Of a stretch of 64,000 nt of DNA, positions 44,628 to 58,174 are shown one piece after another. The stretch is from contig NZ_JAJVHF010000009.1 in assembly GCF_022171985.1 (NCBI RefSeq), positions 1 to 64,000 on the forward strand, read 5' to 3'. The translations under genes and the position numbers were made by a program. Position 1 is the stretch's first letter; each line of letters begins with the position of its first letter. The stretch comes from Huaxiibacter chinensis. GTDB taxonomy: Bacteria > Pseudomonadota > Gammaproteobacteria > Enterobacterales > Enterobacteriaceae. Below the pieces are notes generated by a model that was not told where the DNA came from, made no database searches, and saw only the letters and a list, made by a program, of their open reading frames with translations.

Positions 44628-45485
44628 TTAATGCTGTAAATAGGGCGTATCGATGCGATCGAGGAACAGCGTGGCGGCAAGCAGGTCGGCCGCGCCGCCA
44701 GGCGATGCGTTTAGTGCGAGCATCTGACGGTCTAACTCCGCTAAGGCGCTTTGCCCTGCCGGCTGTGCGGTTCCCCCGGCCTTCAGCACGGTGCGGGCGC
44801 CGTCCTGCATGGCGTCGAGTCCTTCCATACCGGCGCGGGATAGCACGCAGGTGTCGGTGAGCGACGTCATGATGGCCATGAGCGCATCGAGCCGGGCACA
44901 GGTTTCGCTGCTGCCGCTCAGGCGGCTGAGACGAAGCTGGGGCAGTGCCCGCTGAATAATGTGCGGAAACCCCTGCTGCGCTTCTTCTCGGGCACCCGGC
45001 ACGCGATAACGATGGGTTGCGCGAAGTCCCTTGCTGAAGACTTTCGGGGCCGCCGCATCCGGCAATTTTGCCAGCTCTGCGGCAGTGGCCGCCACGGCAT
45101 GCGCGTTGGCGCTGCCGCCTGACATCGCCACCGCGCTAACCAGCAAGCCCAGCGCCCAAATCGCGCCACGGTGGGTATTTACGCCTTGTGTGGCAGCCAT
45201 CATCTGCTGCTCGCCTTCGCGACCAAGACGCCCTACGGTTTGTCTGAGTGCAATATCTGCCGGACGCTGCCAGCTTTGCAGGGCCAGCGCCTGAAACGTC
45301 GGGGTCAGGCTGCGGGCAGACCGCTCCATCAACGCAAGCGTGAGATCGTCGTGCGCCCCGTTTCCCCGACTGTCCACCAGACCGGGTTTAGGGCTTAGTC
45401 GCGCTTCGTCAATAAGACACTGCGTGGCGGTTCGCGCCAGCCATTCGGCACCGCCTTCAACCTGAATCTGGGGCAGAAGTTTCAT
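44628..45485 (-). CDS. mdcB: Triphosphoribosyl-dephospho-CoA synthase MdcB
   Basis: 285 aa from MKLLPQIQV, starting in a one-base overlap with the mdcA stop. CitG/MdcB family: condenses ATP with dephospho-CoA to the prosthetic group precursor. Signatures [15 protein letters not shown] near residue 30 and [12 protein letters not shown] near 105. Confidence 0.94.
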   Translation of the reverse strand: MKLLPQIQVEGGAEWLARTATQCLIDEARLSPKPGLVDSRGNGAHDDLTLALMERSARSLTPTFQALALQSWQRPADIALRQTVGRLGREGEQQMMAATQGVNTHRGAIWALGLLVSAVAMSGGSANAHAVAATAAELAKLPDAAAPKVFSKGLRATHRYRVPGAREEAQQGFPHIIQRALPQLRLSRLSGSSETCARLDALMAIMTSLTDTCVLSRAGMEGLDAMQDGARTVLKAGGTAQPAGQSALAELDRQMLALNASPGGAADLLAATLFLDRIDTPYLQH

Positions 45486-47140
45486 TACCAGCTCCGGAAT
45501 TTCGCAGGTGGGTTGTAAAGACCGCCGGACCATTCCACCAGGTCAGACACGCTGCCTGCCGCCAGCAGAGAGCGGGTGGCATCGGTACGACGGATACCCA
45601 TATCTTCCGGGTAAACGACTTTGCCGCTTTGACGCAGCTCCGCCACACGTTTCGCATCGACGCCCAGGCCGATATCGGTGATCCCCGCAACGGCCGCCAC
45701 CATCGCCCGGCGCTCTTCGAGGTCTTTGGCGCGATAGAGGTACGCAATACCCTCTTCGGTGAGCACGTGCGTGACGTCATCGCCATAGATCATCACCGGT
45801 GCCAGCGGCATGCCGGAGGTTTTCGCCACGTCCACCGCATCGAGTTTTTCCACGAAGGTCGGTTTAACGCCCGCCTGGAAAGTTTCGACCATCTGAACGA
45901 CGAGTTTTTTACCGCGCTGCATCGGGTCAGGTTCGGTAATCATGTTCAGCCAGGCAGGCGTTGCATGACGACGACCGTGAGGGTCATGCCCCATGTTCGG
46001 CGCACCACCAAAACCAGACAGACGACCACGGGTAACGGTAGAGGAGTTAGCATAGCCGTCCACCTGCAGGGTGGAACCAATGAACATGTCGACCGCGTAT
46101 TGCCCTGCCAGCTGGCAGAAGGCACGGTTAGAACGCATAGAGCCATCAGCGCCGGTAAAGAAAATGTCCGGACGGGCGCGAATGTACTCTTCCATCCCCA
46201 GTTCGCCGCCGAAGCAGTGCACGCTTTCCACCCAGCCGCTTTCAATGGCCGGGATCAGGGTTGGATGCGGGTTCAGGGTCCAGTGCTTACAGATTTTGCC
46301 CTTCAGACCCAGCTGTTCGCCGTAGGTTGGCAGCAGCAGTTCAATCGCGGCGGTGTTAAAACCGATACCGTGGTTCAGGGACTGAACCTGATGTTCTGCG
46401 TAGATGCCTTTAATCGCCATCATCGCCATCAGGATATGTTCCTGTTTGATCAAACGCGGGTCGCGGGTAAACAGCGGTTCGATAAAGAACGGCTTGTCCG
46501 CAACCACCACGTAGTCAATCCAGGAGCCAGGAATATCGACGCGCGGCAGGTCGCATTCGTCGTCAACCAGTTCATTCACCTGGGCGATGACAATGCCGTC
46601 ATGGAACGCGGCGGATTCGACCAGAGCGGGAGTGTCTTCGGTACTGGCGCCGGTATACAGGTTCCCTTTACGGTCCGCTTTAAAGCCCGCGATAAGCGCC
46701 ACGTTAGGCGACAGGTCTACATAGAGGCGTGAATAGAGTTCGATATAGGTGTGGATCGCGCCGATTTCGAGTTGACCATCTTCCAGCAGCTGCGAGATGC
46801 GCAGGCTCTGTGTCCCGGAGAAGGAGAAGTCAAGTTTGCGGGCGATGCCCTTTTCGAAGATGTCCAGATGTTCGCTGCGTCCGACGCTTGGCATGATCAT
46901 ATGCAGGTCATGAACAATTTGCGGATTCACTTCAGCGAGTGAGCGGGAAAGGAAATCGGCCTGTTTTTGGTTATTGCCTTCCAGTACGACTTTGTCGCCT
47001 GGTGCAATCAGTTTCTCCAGCATCGCGACGAAATCGTCGGTCGGCAGGACCTTGCCTTGGACCGGGACTGAAGCCAGACGGCGCGCTTTCTCGGTGCGTC
47101 GCGTGTTCCAGAGCCGGGCGGGTGTTTGCCCAGATAACAT
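45485..47140 (-). CDS. mdcA: Malonate decarboxylase alpha subunit MdcA
   Basis: 551 aa acetyl-S-ACP:malonate ACP transferase, exchanging acetate for malonate on MdcC. CoA-transferase-like fold with [11 protein letters not shown] near 55 and the [18 protein letters not shown] loop near 375. AGGAGG lies 6 nt before the ATG. First gene of the mdcABCDEFGH operon. Confidence 0.95.
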   Translation of the reverse strand: MLSGQTPARLWNTRRTEKARRLASVPVQGKVLPTDDFVAMLEKLIAPGDKVVLEGNNQKQADFLSRSLAEVNPQIVHDLHMIMPSVGRSEHLDIFEKGIARKLDFSFSGTQSLRISQLLEDGQLEIGAIHTYIELYSRLYVDLSPNVALIAGFKADRKGNLYTGASTEDTPALVESAAFHDGIVIAQVNELVDDECDLPRVDIPGSWIDYVVVADKPFFIEPLFTRDPRLIKQEHILMAMMAIKGIYAEHQVQSLNHGIGFNTAAIELLLPTYGEQLGLKGKICKHWTLNPHPTLIPAIESGWVESVHCFGGELGMEEYIRARPDIFFTGADGSMRSNRAFCQLAGQYAVDMFIGSTLQVDGYANSSTVTRGRLSGFGGAPNMGHDPHGRRHATPAWLNMITEPDPMQRGKKLVVQMVETFQAGVKPTFVEKLDAVDVAKTSGMPLAPVMIYGDDVTHVLTEEGIAYLYRAKDLEERRAMVAAVAGITDIGLGVDAKRVAELRQSGKVVYPEDMGIRRTDATRSLLAAGSVSDLVEWSGGLYNPPAKFRSW

Positions 47141-47269
47141 TATTAACCTCCTGATTCAGCACATCATTCTGATTTGCTTAACGCTGAGTAAAGAATGCGC
47201 GTAGGTGAGAAAGTCATCAATCAAGCGTAGTGATGAATCATTAGCCTGAGAGTAATAATCGTTGTAAAT

Positions 47270-47291
47270 ATATGTGATCCGGATCAGTTCG
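47270..47291. promoter_or_regulatory. CRP-like site between mdcA and yheT
   Basis: TGTGATCCGGATCA core matches the 22-bp CRP consensus at 15 positions by hand count, with the left half perfect (TGTGATC) and the right half GATCA. It lies about 130 bp before mdcA and 80 bp before yheT, so either could be the target. Elsewhere in 47141-47368 I see only the mdcA ribosome site and a possible TACACT -10 for yheT (47318-47323). Confidence 0.5.
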
Positions 47292-47368
47292 CGTTTCTGA
47301 AAACCAGGCTAAACGAGTACACTTTGGAAAACAGCGTTAAAAACCGACAAAAACTGACATCGCAACGT

Positions 47369-48391
47369 ATGACTCAAATTATCCCTTCGGACTTCGACAT
47401 CGCGTGTGAGCAGAGCGCCGCCTTTGTGCCGCTGCGCGGTGTGGCGAATCCACATCTGCAAACCATGCTGCCGCGATTACTGCGTCGCAAAGTGCAATTT
47501 ACGCCTCACTGGCAGCGCCTGGATCTGCCCGACGACGACTTTGTCGATCTGGCCTGGAGCGAGGATCCGGCGCAGGCTACGCACAAACCGCGGCTGGTGG
47601 TTTTTCATGGCCTCGAAGGCAGCCTGCACAGCCCTTACGCGCATGGTCTGATTCATGCAGCCAAAGCGCGCGGCTGGCTTGGCGTGGTGATGCATTTTCG
47701 CGGATGCAGCGGCGAACCCAACCGCCAGAAGCGGATTTACCATTCGGGCGAAACTGAAGACGGCACCTGGTTCCTGCAATGGCTAGCCCGGACCTGGGGG
47801 CCTGCGCCCACCGCAGCGGTAGGCTACTCGCTGGGCGGGAATATGCTCGCCTGTCTGCTGGCGAAAGAGGGGAACACCGTGCCGCTGGATGCGGCGGTGA
47901 TCGTCTCAGCACCCTTTATGCTGGAACAGTGCAGTTATCATATGGAAAAGGGGTTTTCTCGGGTTTATCAGCGCTATCTGCTTAATCTCCTGAAGGCCAA
48001 TGCGGCGCGAAAACTGAAAGCCTACCCGGATTCGTTACCGGTCAATCTGCAACAGTTAAAAGGCATGCGTCGCCTTCGTGAGTTTGACGATCTTATCACC
48101 TCGAAAATTCACGGTTTTGCCGACGCAATAGACTATTATCGTCAGTGCAGCGCCATGCCGTTGCTGAATCAGATCACCCAGCCGACGCTGATCATCCATG
48201 CGAAGGACGATCCCTTTATGGACCATCACTCCATCCCGGCGCCCGAGCACCTGCCGGGCAATGTGGAATATCAACTGACGGAGCATGGTGGACACGTGGG
48301 CTTTATCGGCGGCACGCTACGACGCCCGACAATGTGGCTGGAAACGCGCATCCCCGACTGGTTAACCCCTTATCTGGACAGAACACGATGA
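47369..48391 (+). CDS. yheT: YheT, alpha/beta hydrolase
   Basis: 340 aa from the ATG at 47369, the E. coli length; an upstream TTG extension is not conserved. AB-hydrolase-4 family with the nucleophile elbow GYSLGG (Ser about 154), later HAKDDPF (Asp) and HGGHVGF (His). Substrate unknown. In E. coli it directly follows yheS; here the mdc block lies between. Overlaps yheU by ATGA. Confidence 0.95.
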   Translation: MTQIIPSDFDIACEQSAAFVPLRGVANPHLQTMLPRLLRRKVQFTPHWQRLDLPDDDFVDLAWSEDPAQATHKPRLVVFHGLEGSLHSPYAHGLIHAAKARGWLGVVMHFRGCSGEPNRQKRIYHSGETEDGTWFLQWLARTWGPAPTAAVGYSLGGNMLACLLAKEGNTVPLDAAVIVSAPFMLEQCSYHMEKGFSRVYQRYLLNLLKANAARKLKAYPDSLPVNLQQLKGMRRLREFDDLITSKIHGFADAIDYYRQCSAMPLLNQITQPTLIIHAKDDPFMDHHSIPAPEHLPGNVEYQLTEHGGHVGFIGGTLRRPTMWLETRIPDWLTPYLDRTR

Positions 48392-48606
48392 TGATTCCCT
48401 GGCAGGATCTGGCTCCCGAAACGCTGGAAAGCCTGATTGAAAGCTTTGTATTACGTGAAGGCACCGATTATGGTGAACATGAACGTTCGCTAGAACAGAA
48501 AGTCGCCGATGTGAAACGGCAGCTACAGAGTGGCGAGGTGTTGCTGGTGTGGTCTGAACTGCATGAAACCGTCAACATTATGCCCCGCAATCAGTTTCGC
48601 GGTTGA
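48388..48606 (+). CDS. yheU: YheU family protein (UPF0270)
   Basis: 72 aa from the first of two ATGs (MMIPWQDL), aligning with the 72-aa E. coli protein. Acidic, with the conserved RNQFRG-type ending. Function unknown. Overlaps the yheT stop by 4 bp, with prkB 29 bp downstream. Confidence 0.93.
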   Translation: MMIPWQDLAPETLESLIESFVLREGTDYGEHERSLEQKVADVKRQLQSGEVLLVWSELHETVNIMPRNQFRG

Positions 48607-48635
48607 TTGCTCCATCTTTTAGTCAGGGAGTTGCT

Positions 48636-49505
48636 ATGTCCGCCAGACATCCGGTTATTGCCGTTACCGGCTCAAGTGGTGCGGGAACCACCACCACCAG
48701 CCTCGCTTTTCGCAAAATATTCGCGCAGCTCAGCCTACGGGCGGCGGAGGTCGAAGGCGACAGCTTTCACCGCTACACGCGTCCGGAAATGGACATGGCT
48801 ATTCGCAAAGCGCGAGATTTAGGTAAGCACATCAGCTACTTCGGCCCCGAGGCGAATGACTTTGGCCTGCTGGAGCAGACCTTTGCAGAATACGGTTTAA
48901 GCGGCAAAGGGCAGGCGCGCAAATACCTGCACACTTACGATGAAGCCGTTCCCTGGAATCAGGTTCCGGGTACTTTTACCCCGTGGCAGCCGCTACCTGA
49001 GCCCACCGACGTGCTGTTTTACGAGGGATTGCACGGCGGCGTGGTCACGCCCCAGCACGATGTCGCCCGCCACGTTGATTTGCTGGTTGGCGTGGTCCCT
49101 ATCGTCAATCTGGAGTGGATCCAAAAGCTGACGCGAGATACCAGCGAACGCGGCCACTCCCGTGAAGCCGTTATGGATTCAGTGGTCCGCTCCATGGAAG
49201 ATTATATTAACTTCCTGACCCCTCAGTTTTCGCGCACGCACATTAACTTCCAGCGCGTACCCACCGTAGACACCTCTAACCCGTTTGCGGCGAAAGGCAT
49301 CCCATCGCTGGATGAAAGTTTTGTGGTGATCCATTTTCGTAATCTGGAAGGCATCGATTACCCGTGGCTGCTGGCGATGCTGCAAGGGTCATTCATTTCG
49401 CACATGGATACGCTGGTCGTGCCAGGCGGAAAGATGGGGCTGGCGATGGAGTTAATTATGATGCCGCTGGTGCAGCGACTGATGGAAGGAAAGCAGATCG
49501 CATAA
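48636..49505 (+). CDS. prkB: Phosphoribulokinase-like protein PrkB
   Basis: 289 aa from MSARHPVIAVTG; an earlier GTG/ATG frame start is not conserved. P-loop GSSGAGTTT near residue 12, and the EGDSFHRY and FYEGLHGG segments of the phosphoribulokinase/uridine kinase family. No Calvin cycle genes are nearby and the true substrate in enterobacteria is unknown. Followed by an inverted repeat and the tandem array. Confidence 0.94.
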   Translation: MSARHPVIAVTGSSGAGTTTTSLAFRKIFAQLSLRAAEVEGDSFHRYTRPEMDMAIRKARDLGKHISYFGPEANDFGLLEQTFAEYGLSGKGQARKYLHTYDEAVPWNQVPGTFTPWQPLPEPTDVLFYEGLHGGVVTPQHDVARHVDLLVGVVPIVNLEWIQKLTRDTSERGHSREAVMDSVVRSMEDYINFLTPQFSRTHINFQRVPTVDTSNPFAAKGIPSLDESFVVIHFRNLEGIDYPWLLAMLQGSFISHMDTLVVPGGKMGLAMELIMMPLVQRLMEGKQIA

Positions 49506-49510
49506 TCACT

Positions 49511-49535
49511 TGCCCTCACCAACAGAGTGAGGGCA
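49511..49535 (+). terminator. Inverted repeat after prkB
   Basis: Perfect 9-bp stem TGCCCTCAC/GTGAGGGCA with a 7-nt loop, 5 bp past the prkB stop. The right arm equals the tail motif repeated in the following array. No U tract. Confidence 0.6.
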
Positions 49536-49554
49536 TACATACCACACAAACACT

Positions 49555-49876
49555 CCCCTCTCCCCGTGGGAAAGGGTCAGGGTGAGGGCATCAGACCGCA
49601 CAAACATTTCCCTCTCCCCGTGGGAGAGGGTCAGGGTGAGGGCATCAGACCGCACAAACATTCCCCTCTCCCCGTGGGAGAGGGTCAGGGTAAGGGCATC
49701 AGACCGCACTAACACTCCCCTCTCCCGTGGGAGAGGGTCAGGGTGAGGGCATCAGACCACACTAACACTCCCCTCTCCCGTGGGAGAGGGTCAGGGTGAG
49801 GGCATCAGACCACACAAACAGTCCCCTCTCCCCGTGGGAGAGGGTCAGGGTGAGGGCATCAGACCGCACAATGCCT
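49555..49876. repeat. Six-unit tandem array of 53-54-bp REP-like repeats
   Basis: Units start at 49555, 49609, 49663, 49717, 49770 and 49823 (periods 54, 54, 54, 53, 53). Each contains a palindrome CCCTCTCCC..GGGAGAGGG (first unit has GGGAAAGGG), then TCAGGGTGAGGGCATCAGAC and a CACAAACA-like tail. Units differ at only a few positions. There are no unique spacers, so this is not a CRISPR array. It fills the 376-bp prkB-yhfA gap between convergent genes. The palindrome resembles dispersed REP elements of enterobacteria and pseudomonads. Confidence 0.92.
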
Positions 49877-49881
49877 GAAAA

Positions 49882-50286
49882 TCACCCCTCAATCACTTCA
49901 TACGAATGGGTAATATTGACCGCTTTCTCCAGCATCAACGCCACAGAACAGTATTTTTCCGCAGAGAGATCCACGGCACGAGACACCGCCGCATCCTTCA
50001 GTGCCTTACCGGTCACAATAAAGTGCAAATTGATGTGCGTGAACAGGCGTGGCGCTTCTTCACGGCGTTCCGAGGTCAGCTTCACTTCGCAATCCGTCAC
50101 CTCCTGACGCCCCTTTTGCAGAATAGAGACAACGTCAATCGCGCTACATCCCCCTGCCGCCATTAACACCACTTCCATTGGGCTAGGGGCTTTATCGCCG
50201 GAGTTTCCGTCCATCAGAATCTGGTGTCCCGAAGCGGATTCGCCCAGGAACGTTAAACCTTCAACCCATTTCACACGCGCTTGCAT
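49882..50286 (-). CDS. yhfA: YhfA, OsmC/Ohr-family protein
   Basis: 134 aa from MQARVKWVEG. OsmC-like fold with conserved Cys in AAGGCSAIDV (about 50) and SAEKYCSVA (about 113), the pair used for peroxide reduction in the family. Actual substrate unknown. Divergent from crp, as in E. coli, where the shared region is CRP-responsive. Confidence 0.95.
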   Translation of the reverse strand: MQARVKWVEGLTFLGESASGHQILMDGNSGDKAPSPMEVVLMAAGGCSAIDVVSILQKGRQEVTDCEVKLTSERREEAPRLFTHINLHFIVTGKALKDAAVSRAVDLSAEKYCSVALMLEKAVNITHSYEVIEG

Positions 50287-50339
50287 TTTTAATAACTCCA
50301 ACGTTGCCCATATCTCAACAGATTACGCGGGCGTGACAA

Positions 50340-50596
50340 TTCTCGCAACGGAAGGCGACCTGCATCATGCTGAAGCGAGACACCAGGAGACACGCGGCTA
50401 AAGCTATGCTAAAACAGTCTCGATGCTACAGTAATACATTGACGTTACACATGTATGCAGAGGACATCAAACTTTACTGGCTGCGACAGATTAAGACAGC
50501 CGACTTCCCAGGTATGGGTAAGAATTCGATTGCAACCCCAGAGTCCGGATGCATCTTATGACTCTGGTGACAGCTTATAACAGAGGATAACAGCGC
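50340..50596 (+). promoter_or_regulatory. crp regulatory region
   Basis: The 310-bp yhfA-crp gap closely resembles the E. coli crp control region. A -10 TATGCT (50406-50411) and a downstream CRP-like site (ATGTATGCAGAGGACATCAA, 50452 onward), the position used for autoregulation in E. coli, are visible. A long untranslated leader (about 180 nt) follows. No other gene is evident in the gap. Confidence 0.7.
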
Positions 50597-51229
50597 ATGG
50601 TGCTTGGCAAACCGCAAACAGACCCGACTCTCGAATGGTTCTTGTCTCATTGCCACATTCATAAGTACCCATCTAAGAGCACGCTGATTCACCAGGGTGA
50701 AAAAGCCGAAACGTTGTATTACATCGTTAAAGGCTCGGTGGCAGTGCTGATCAAAGATGAAGAAGGGAAAGAGATGATCCTTTCTTATCTGAACCAGGGC
50801 GATTTCATTGGCGAACTGGGCCTGTTTGAAGAAGGCCAGGAACGTAGCGCCTGGGTTCGTGCAAAATCAGCCTGTGAAGTGGCTGAAATTTCGTACAAGA
50901 AATTCCGTCAGCTGATCCAGGTTAATCCGGATATTCTGATGCGTCTTTCTTCGCAGATGGCTCGCCGTCTGCAGGTCACGTCTGAGAAAGTGGGTAACCT
51001 CGCCTTCCTGGACGTCACCGGCCGCATTGCACAGACACTGCTGAACCTGGCGAAACAGCCAGACGCCATGACCCACCCGGACGGTATGCAAATTAAAATT
51101 ACCCGTCAGGAAATTGGTCAGATCGTCGGTTGTTCACGCGAGACAGTAGGCCGTATTCTGAAAATGCTGGAAGATCAGAACCTGATCTCCGCGCACGGTA
51201 AAACGATCGTGGTTTACGGAACCCGTTAA
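50597..51229 (+). CDS. crp: cAMP receptor protein CRP
   Basis: 210 aa global regulator. cAMP-binding beta-roll ([25 protein letters not shown], with the phosphate-binding Arg-Ser) and C-terminal helix-turn-helix ([22 protein letters not shown]). Candidate target sites occur in this window near crp, mdcA/yheT and ppiA/tsgA. Confidence 0.99.
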   Translation: MVLGKPQTDPTLEWFLSHCHIHKYPSKSTLIHQGEKAETLYYIVKGSVAVLIKDEEGKEMILSYLNQGDFIGELGLFEEGQERSAWVRAKSACEVAEISYKKFRQLIQVNPDILMRLSSQMARRLQVTSEKVGNLAFLDVTGRIAQTLLNLAKQPDAMTHPDGMQIKITRQEIGQIVGCSRETVGRILKMLEDQNLISAHGKTIVVYGTR

Positions 51230-51237
51230 CCCCGATT

Positions 51238-51273
51238 AAACGGCGTGCCGTCGCAAGATAGCACGCCGTTTTT
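51238..51273 (+). terminator. crp terminator
   Basis: 11-bp stem AAACGGCGTGC/GCACGCCGTTT with a 12-nt loop and T-run, 8 bp past the crp stop and just before yhfK. Confidence 0.92.
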
Positions 51274-51284
51274 GTCTCTTCCCC

Positions 51285-54610
<3,326 letters not shown>

Positions 54611-54620
54611 TCACAAAGAT

Positions 54621-54659
54621 TGTGAAAATATAATCACAAAATATGCATAAAAAATCAAA
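54621..54659 (-). promoter_or_regulatory. Tandem ARG boxes (ArgR operator) of argD
   Basis: Two 18-bp imperfect palindromes at 54621-54638 and 54642-54659 are separated by exactly 3 bp, the canonical ArgR hexamer spacing. By hand count each matches the specified ARG-box consensus positions at 14 of 16. They lie 32-70 bp before the argD start. Confidence 0.82.
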
Positions 54660-54675
54660 GCAAGGCAATTAAAAT

Positions 54676-55239
54676 TCAGCGATGAAGAAAATTAGCCAGC
54701 AGCGCATGTCCCTGTTCGCTCAGAATACTCTCCGGATGAAACTGCACGCCCTCCAGATCCCACTCCCGATGACGGATCCCCATGATCTCTTGTGTTTCGC
54801 TCCAGGCGGTGACTTCAAAGCATGCGGGCAGGGTGGACGGGTCAATTATCAGGGAATGGTAGCGTGTCACCGTCAGGGGTTGATTAAGCCCGGCGAAAAC
54901 GCCGGTACTGGTATGGGTCACCGGGGACGTTTTGCCATGCATCACGCGCGCCGCGCGGACGATGGTCGCACCAAAAACCTGTGCAATCGCCTGGTGACCC
55001 AGGCAGACACCGAGGATCGGCAGCCTCCCTGCGTAATGGCGAATGACCTCCAGAGAAACACCGGATTCAGACGGGGTGCAGGGGCCGGGAGAGATAACGA
55101 TTTTTTGCGGCGCTAATGTTTCGATATCCTCCAGCGTTAACGCGTCGTTACGCCGAACCACCACCTCAACACCAAGTTCACAAAAGTACTGGTAAAGGTT
55201 CCAGGTAAAGGAATCGTAGTTATCAATCAGCAAAATCAT
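54676..55239 (-). CDS. pabA: Aminodeoxychorismate synthase component 2 (PabA)
   Basis: 187 aa class-I glutamine amidotransferase supplying ammonia to PabB for p-aminobenzoate and folate. Nucleophile C79 in LGVCLGH; His and Glu in the QFHPES segment. In the same leftward run as yhfG-fic, 29 bp after fic. Confidence 0.97.
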   Translation of the reverse strand: MILLIDNYDSFTWNLYQYFCELGVEVVVRRNDALTLEDIETLAPQKIVISPGPCTPSESGVSLEVIRHYAGRLPILGVCLGHQAIAQVFGATIVRAARVMHGKTSPVTHTSTGVFAGLNQPLTVTRYHSLIIDPSTLPACFEVTAWSETQEIMGIRHREWDLEGVQFHPESILSEQGHALLANFLHR

Positions 55240-55268
55240 GGCGGCTCCCGAAAATTAGCCGCCCTATT

Positions 55269-55871
55269 CTACTCAGTTTCCCGCGCTTCGCTCACTACTT
55301 TGGCAAAGATGGCATTCAGTGCCGACAGGTCGCCCATCGCGCCATTTTGATTGGCGGCCGCCCACTGATCCGGCGCAATATCCCGCCAGCTGAGCTGATA
55401 GCCGGCGTGGATCGCCAGTTGTTCAAAGAAGATGCGCTGAGCAATCCCATTCCCAATGCGGAACGGGTGCAGGACGTTAATCTCACAATAGTAATGGCTC
55501 AGTCGGGCAATGAACTCACTCTTCTCAAGCCCGACGAGATACCCCTCCTCTTCGAGATCCTGCATCAGGCTGTTGCCCTCTTTCTCGATATACGCGAAGT
55601 GGCAAAAGCGCGTATCCCCCTGATAAATATCCATCTCACGAATCTCGCCCGCCCAGTCAAACACATCCTGATAGAGGTGACGATGAATCGCGCATAAATG
55701 GGGTAAACCTCGCGCAGGGGGGCCCAGGTCAAGCGTCGCCGCACGCAGCGCGGTCAGCTCATAGGCCGCTTGCGCCAGCCTGTCTGCCTGGCGGATATCC
55801 AGCCGATTACGCATCACATTCAGCCCGGGATAGAGGTACGGGTCGCGGCCATCGCCATATTTATCGCTCAT
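55269..55871 (-). CDS. fic: Fic-domain protein (FicT-like)
   Basis: 200 aa from MSDKYGDG. Fic proteins usually transfer AMP to targets through HPFx(D/E)GNGRxxR. Here the core (H135 onward) reads [12 protein letters not shown]: the histidine and GNG are kept, but the metal-binding acid is Ile and the following Arg is Ile, so activity may be weak or altered; the E. coli K-12 copy is also atypical. The flap region [12 protein letters not shown] is intact. yhfG precedes and overlaps it by 11 bp. Confidence 0.93.
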   Translation of the reverse strand: MSDKYGDGRDPYLYPGLNVMRNRLDIRQADRLAQAAYELTALRAATLDLGPPARGLPHLCAIHRHLYQDVFDWAGEIREMDIYQGDTRFCHFAYIEKEGNSLMQDLEEEGYLVGLEKSEFIARLSHYYCEINVLHPFRIGNGIAQRIFFEQLAIHAGYQLSWRDIAPDQWAAANQNGAMGDLSALNAIFAKVVSEARETE

Positions 55872-56028
55872 AGTGCCTCCTGAGTTCCTCAAGACGGCTC
55901 TGCGCCTCTTCGGCGTTTAGCGTAACAAGCGGGGTGTCGATCCCTTCAAGCCGTCGACTGGCCTGAAAATTGGCATTGCGTTGCTGCTCCCAGAGTCGGG
56001 CTTTTTGCTTGTCGGTGAGTTTTTTCAC
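55861..56028 (-). CDS. yhfG: YhfG, FicA-type antitoxin-like protein
   Basis: 55 aa from a GTG start at 56028 with GGGAGG 6 nt upstream. It contains SRRLEG (S24 to G29), matching the (S/T)xxxE(G/N) inhibitory helix motif of class I Fic antitoxins, whose Glu blocks ATP binding in the partner. Antitoxin-first order and 11-bp overlap with fic support a two-gene module. Confidence 0.88.
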   Translation of the reverse strand: MKKLTDKQKARLWEQQRNANFQASRRLEGIDTPLVTLNAEEAQSRLEELRRHYER

Positions 56029-56104
56029 TTCACGCCTCCCTGAATGTGTCCGTTTGCCACAAGTATAAGCAGCAAAACGCGTTTTCGCAGGAAGGGTCAA
56101 ACAA

Positions 56105-56125
56105 CACGGGCGAGAATCGCCCGTG
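56105..56125 (-). terminator. Hairpin after ppiA
   Basis: Minus-strand 9-bp stem CACGGGCGA/TCGCCCGTG with a 3-nt loop followed by TTGTTTGA, 9 bp past the ppiA stop. Confidence 0.7.
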
Positions 56126-56134
56126 CAGAGGCGG

Positions 56135-56716
<582 letters not shown>

Positions 56717-56846
56717 TTAACAAAGCGCAGAAAAGAAAGCGAGTGGCTTGATTCTAAAGAGCAGTATGGATGTAGACCAGCCTTTTACCTAATTTTACGA
56801 AATTGAAACAGTTGTAACCACGCAAACGGTTGGTTACGCCACATTT

Positions 56847-56868
56847 TTATGTGACTTAGATCACACAA
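56847..56868. promoter_or_regulatory. CRP site between ppiA and tsgA
   Basis: TGTGA-N6-TCACA is perfect (56850-56865) within ATGTGACTTAGATCACAC. It is located 140 bp before ppiA and 118 bp before tsgA. Direction of effect not determinable from sequence. Confidence 0.75.
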
Positions 56869-56985
56869 AATCCTGCAATAAGAATCTAATTACCCATAAA
56901 AGATATGAATGGATCACTTTAATGTCTAAAATCTGCCCGCTCGAGCGCCGTCAACGCGCTTTACTTTTCTTTGAACAGGCCAGAC

Positions 56986-58170
56986 ATGACTAACAGCAAT
57001 CGCATCAAGCTCACATGGATCAGCTTCTTCTCCTACGCCCTGACCGGTGCGTTGGTGATCGTCACCGGAATGGTGATGGGGAACATCGCAGACTATTTCC
57101 AGTTGCCCGTTTCCAGCATGAGTAATACCTTCACCTTCCTGAATGCAGGGATCCTCATCTCTATTTTCCTGAATGCCTGGCTGATGGAAATCGTCCCGCT
57201 GAAAACGCAGTTGCGCTTTGGCTTTGTGCTGATGGTCGCCGCCGTGGCGGGTCTGATGCTCAGCCACAGCATCGCCCTGTTCTCTGCCGCCATGTTCGTG
57301 CTGGGTCTGGTAAGCGGGATCACGATGTCTATCGGGACCTTCCTGATCACCCACATGTATGAAGGGCGTCAGCGCGGCGCACGTCTGCTGTTTACCGACT
57401 CCTTCTTTAGTATGGCCGGCATGATCTTCCCGATGGTGGCCGCCGCTCTGCTGGCTCGCAGCATCGAATGGTACTGGGTTTATGCCTGTATCGGCCTGGT
57501 CTACGTGGCGATCTTTATCCTGACCTTCGGCTGCGAGTTTCCGGTGCTGGGCAAAAAAGCGCCCAACGCGACTGAAACAGTCGTGAAAGAAAAATGGGGT
57601 ATTGGCGTACTGTTCCTCTCCATTGCCGCGCTGTGCTACATCCTGGGCCAGCTGGGCTTTATCTCCTGGGTGCCGGAGTATGCCAAAGGTCTGGGCATGA
57701 GCCTGAATGACGCGGGTAAACTGGTGAGCGATTTCTGGATGTCTTACATGTTCGGCATGTGGGCATTTAGCTTCATTCTGCGTTTCTTCGATTTACAGCG
57801 CATTTTGACCGTCCTGGCAGGGGCAGCCACCGTGCTGATGTACCTGTTCATCAACGGCTCACCAGAACATATGCCGTGGTTTATCCTGACGCTGGGCTTC
57901 TTCTCCAGCGCGATTTATACCTCGATCATTACGCTGGGCTCGTTGCAGACGAAAGTCGCCTCGCCGAAGCTGGTTAACTTTGTTCTGACCTGCGGCACCA
58001 TCGGTACCATGCTGACCTTCGTGGTCACCGGCCCGATTGTCGCCCACAGCGGCCCTCTGGCCGCGTTGCACACCGCGAACGCCCTGTACGCGGTGGTCTT
58101 TGTGATGTGCCTGGTGCTGGGCTTTGTGACCCGCCACCGTCAGCATAACGCGACCGCAGCAGGTCACTGA
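56986..58170 (+). CDS. tsgA: TsgA, MFS transporter
   Basis: 394 aa from [10 protein letters not shown] (E. coli 393). About twelve hydrophobic segments and the MFS-type loop [12 protein letters not shown] between TM4 and TM5. Substrate not firmly known. An ATG five codons upstream is not conserved. The 3' end is 4 bp from the codA stop, and its terminator lies within codA. Confidence 0.95.
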   Translation: MTNSNRIKLTWISFFSYALTGALVIVTGMVMGNIADYFQLPVSSMSNTFTFLNAGILISIFLNAWLMEIVPLKTQLRFGFVLMVAAVAGLMLSHSIALFSAAMFVLGLVSGITMSIGTFLITHMYEGRQRGARLLFTDSFFSMAGMIFPMVAAALLARSIEWYWVYACIGLVYVAIFILTFGCEFPVLGKKAPNATETVVKEKWGIGVLFLSIAALCYILGQLGFISWVPEYAKGLGMSLNDAGKLVSDFWMSYMFGMWAFSFILRFFDLQRILTVLAGAATVLMYLFINGSPEHMPWFILTLGFFSSAIYTSIITLGSLQTKVASPKLVNFVLTCGTIGTMLTFVVTGPIVAHSGPLAALHTANALYAVVFVMCLVLGFVTRHRQHNATAAGH

Positions 58171-58174
58171 TCCA

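Noticed and set aside
49506..49715. Small open frames encoding 18-residue repeats on both strands of the array
   Set aside because: They exist only because the repeat period is a multiple of three; there is no ribosome site or conserved protein.
49506..49900. CRISPR-like periodic repeats
   Set aside because: Units are tandem and nearly identical over their full 53-54 bp with no variable spacers, and no cas gene is in the window.
50367..50561. 64-codon open frame upstream of crp
   Set aside because: It coincides with the conserved crp control region and leader; no ribosome site or recognisable protein.
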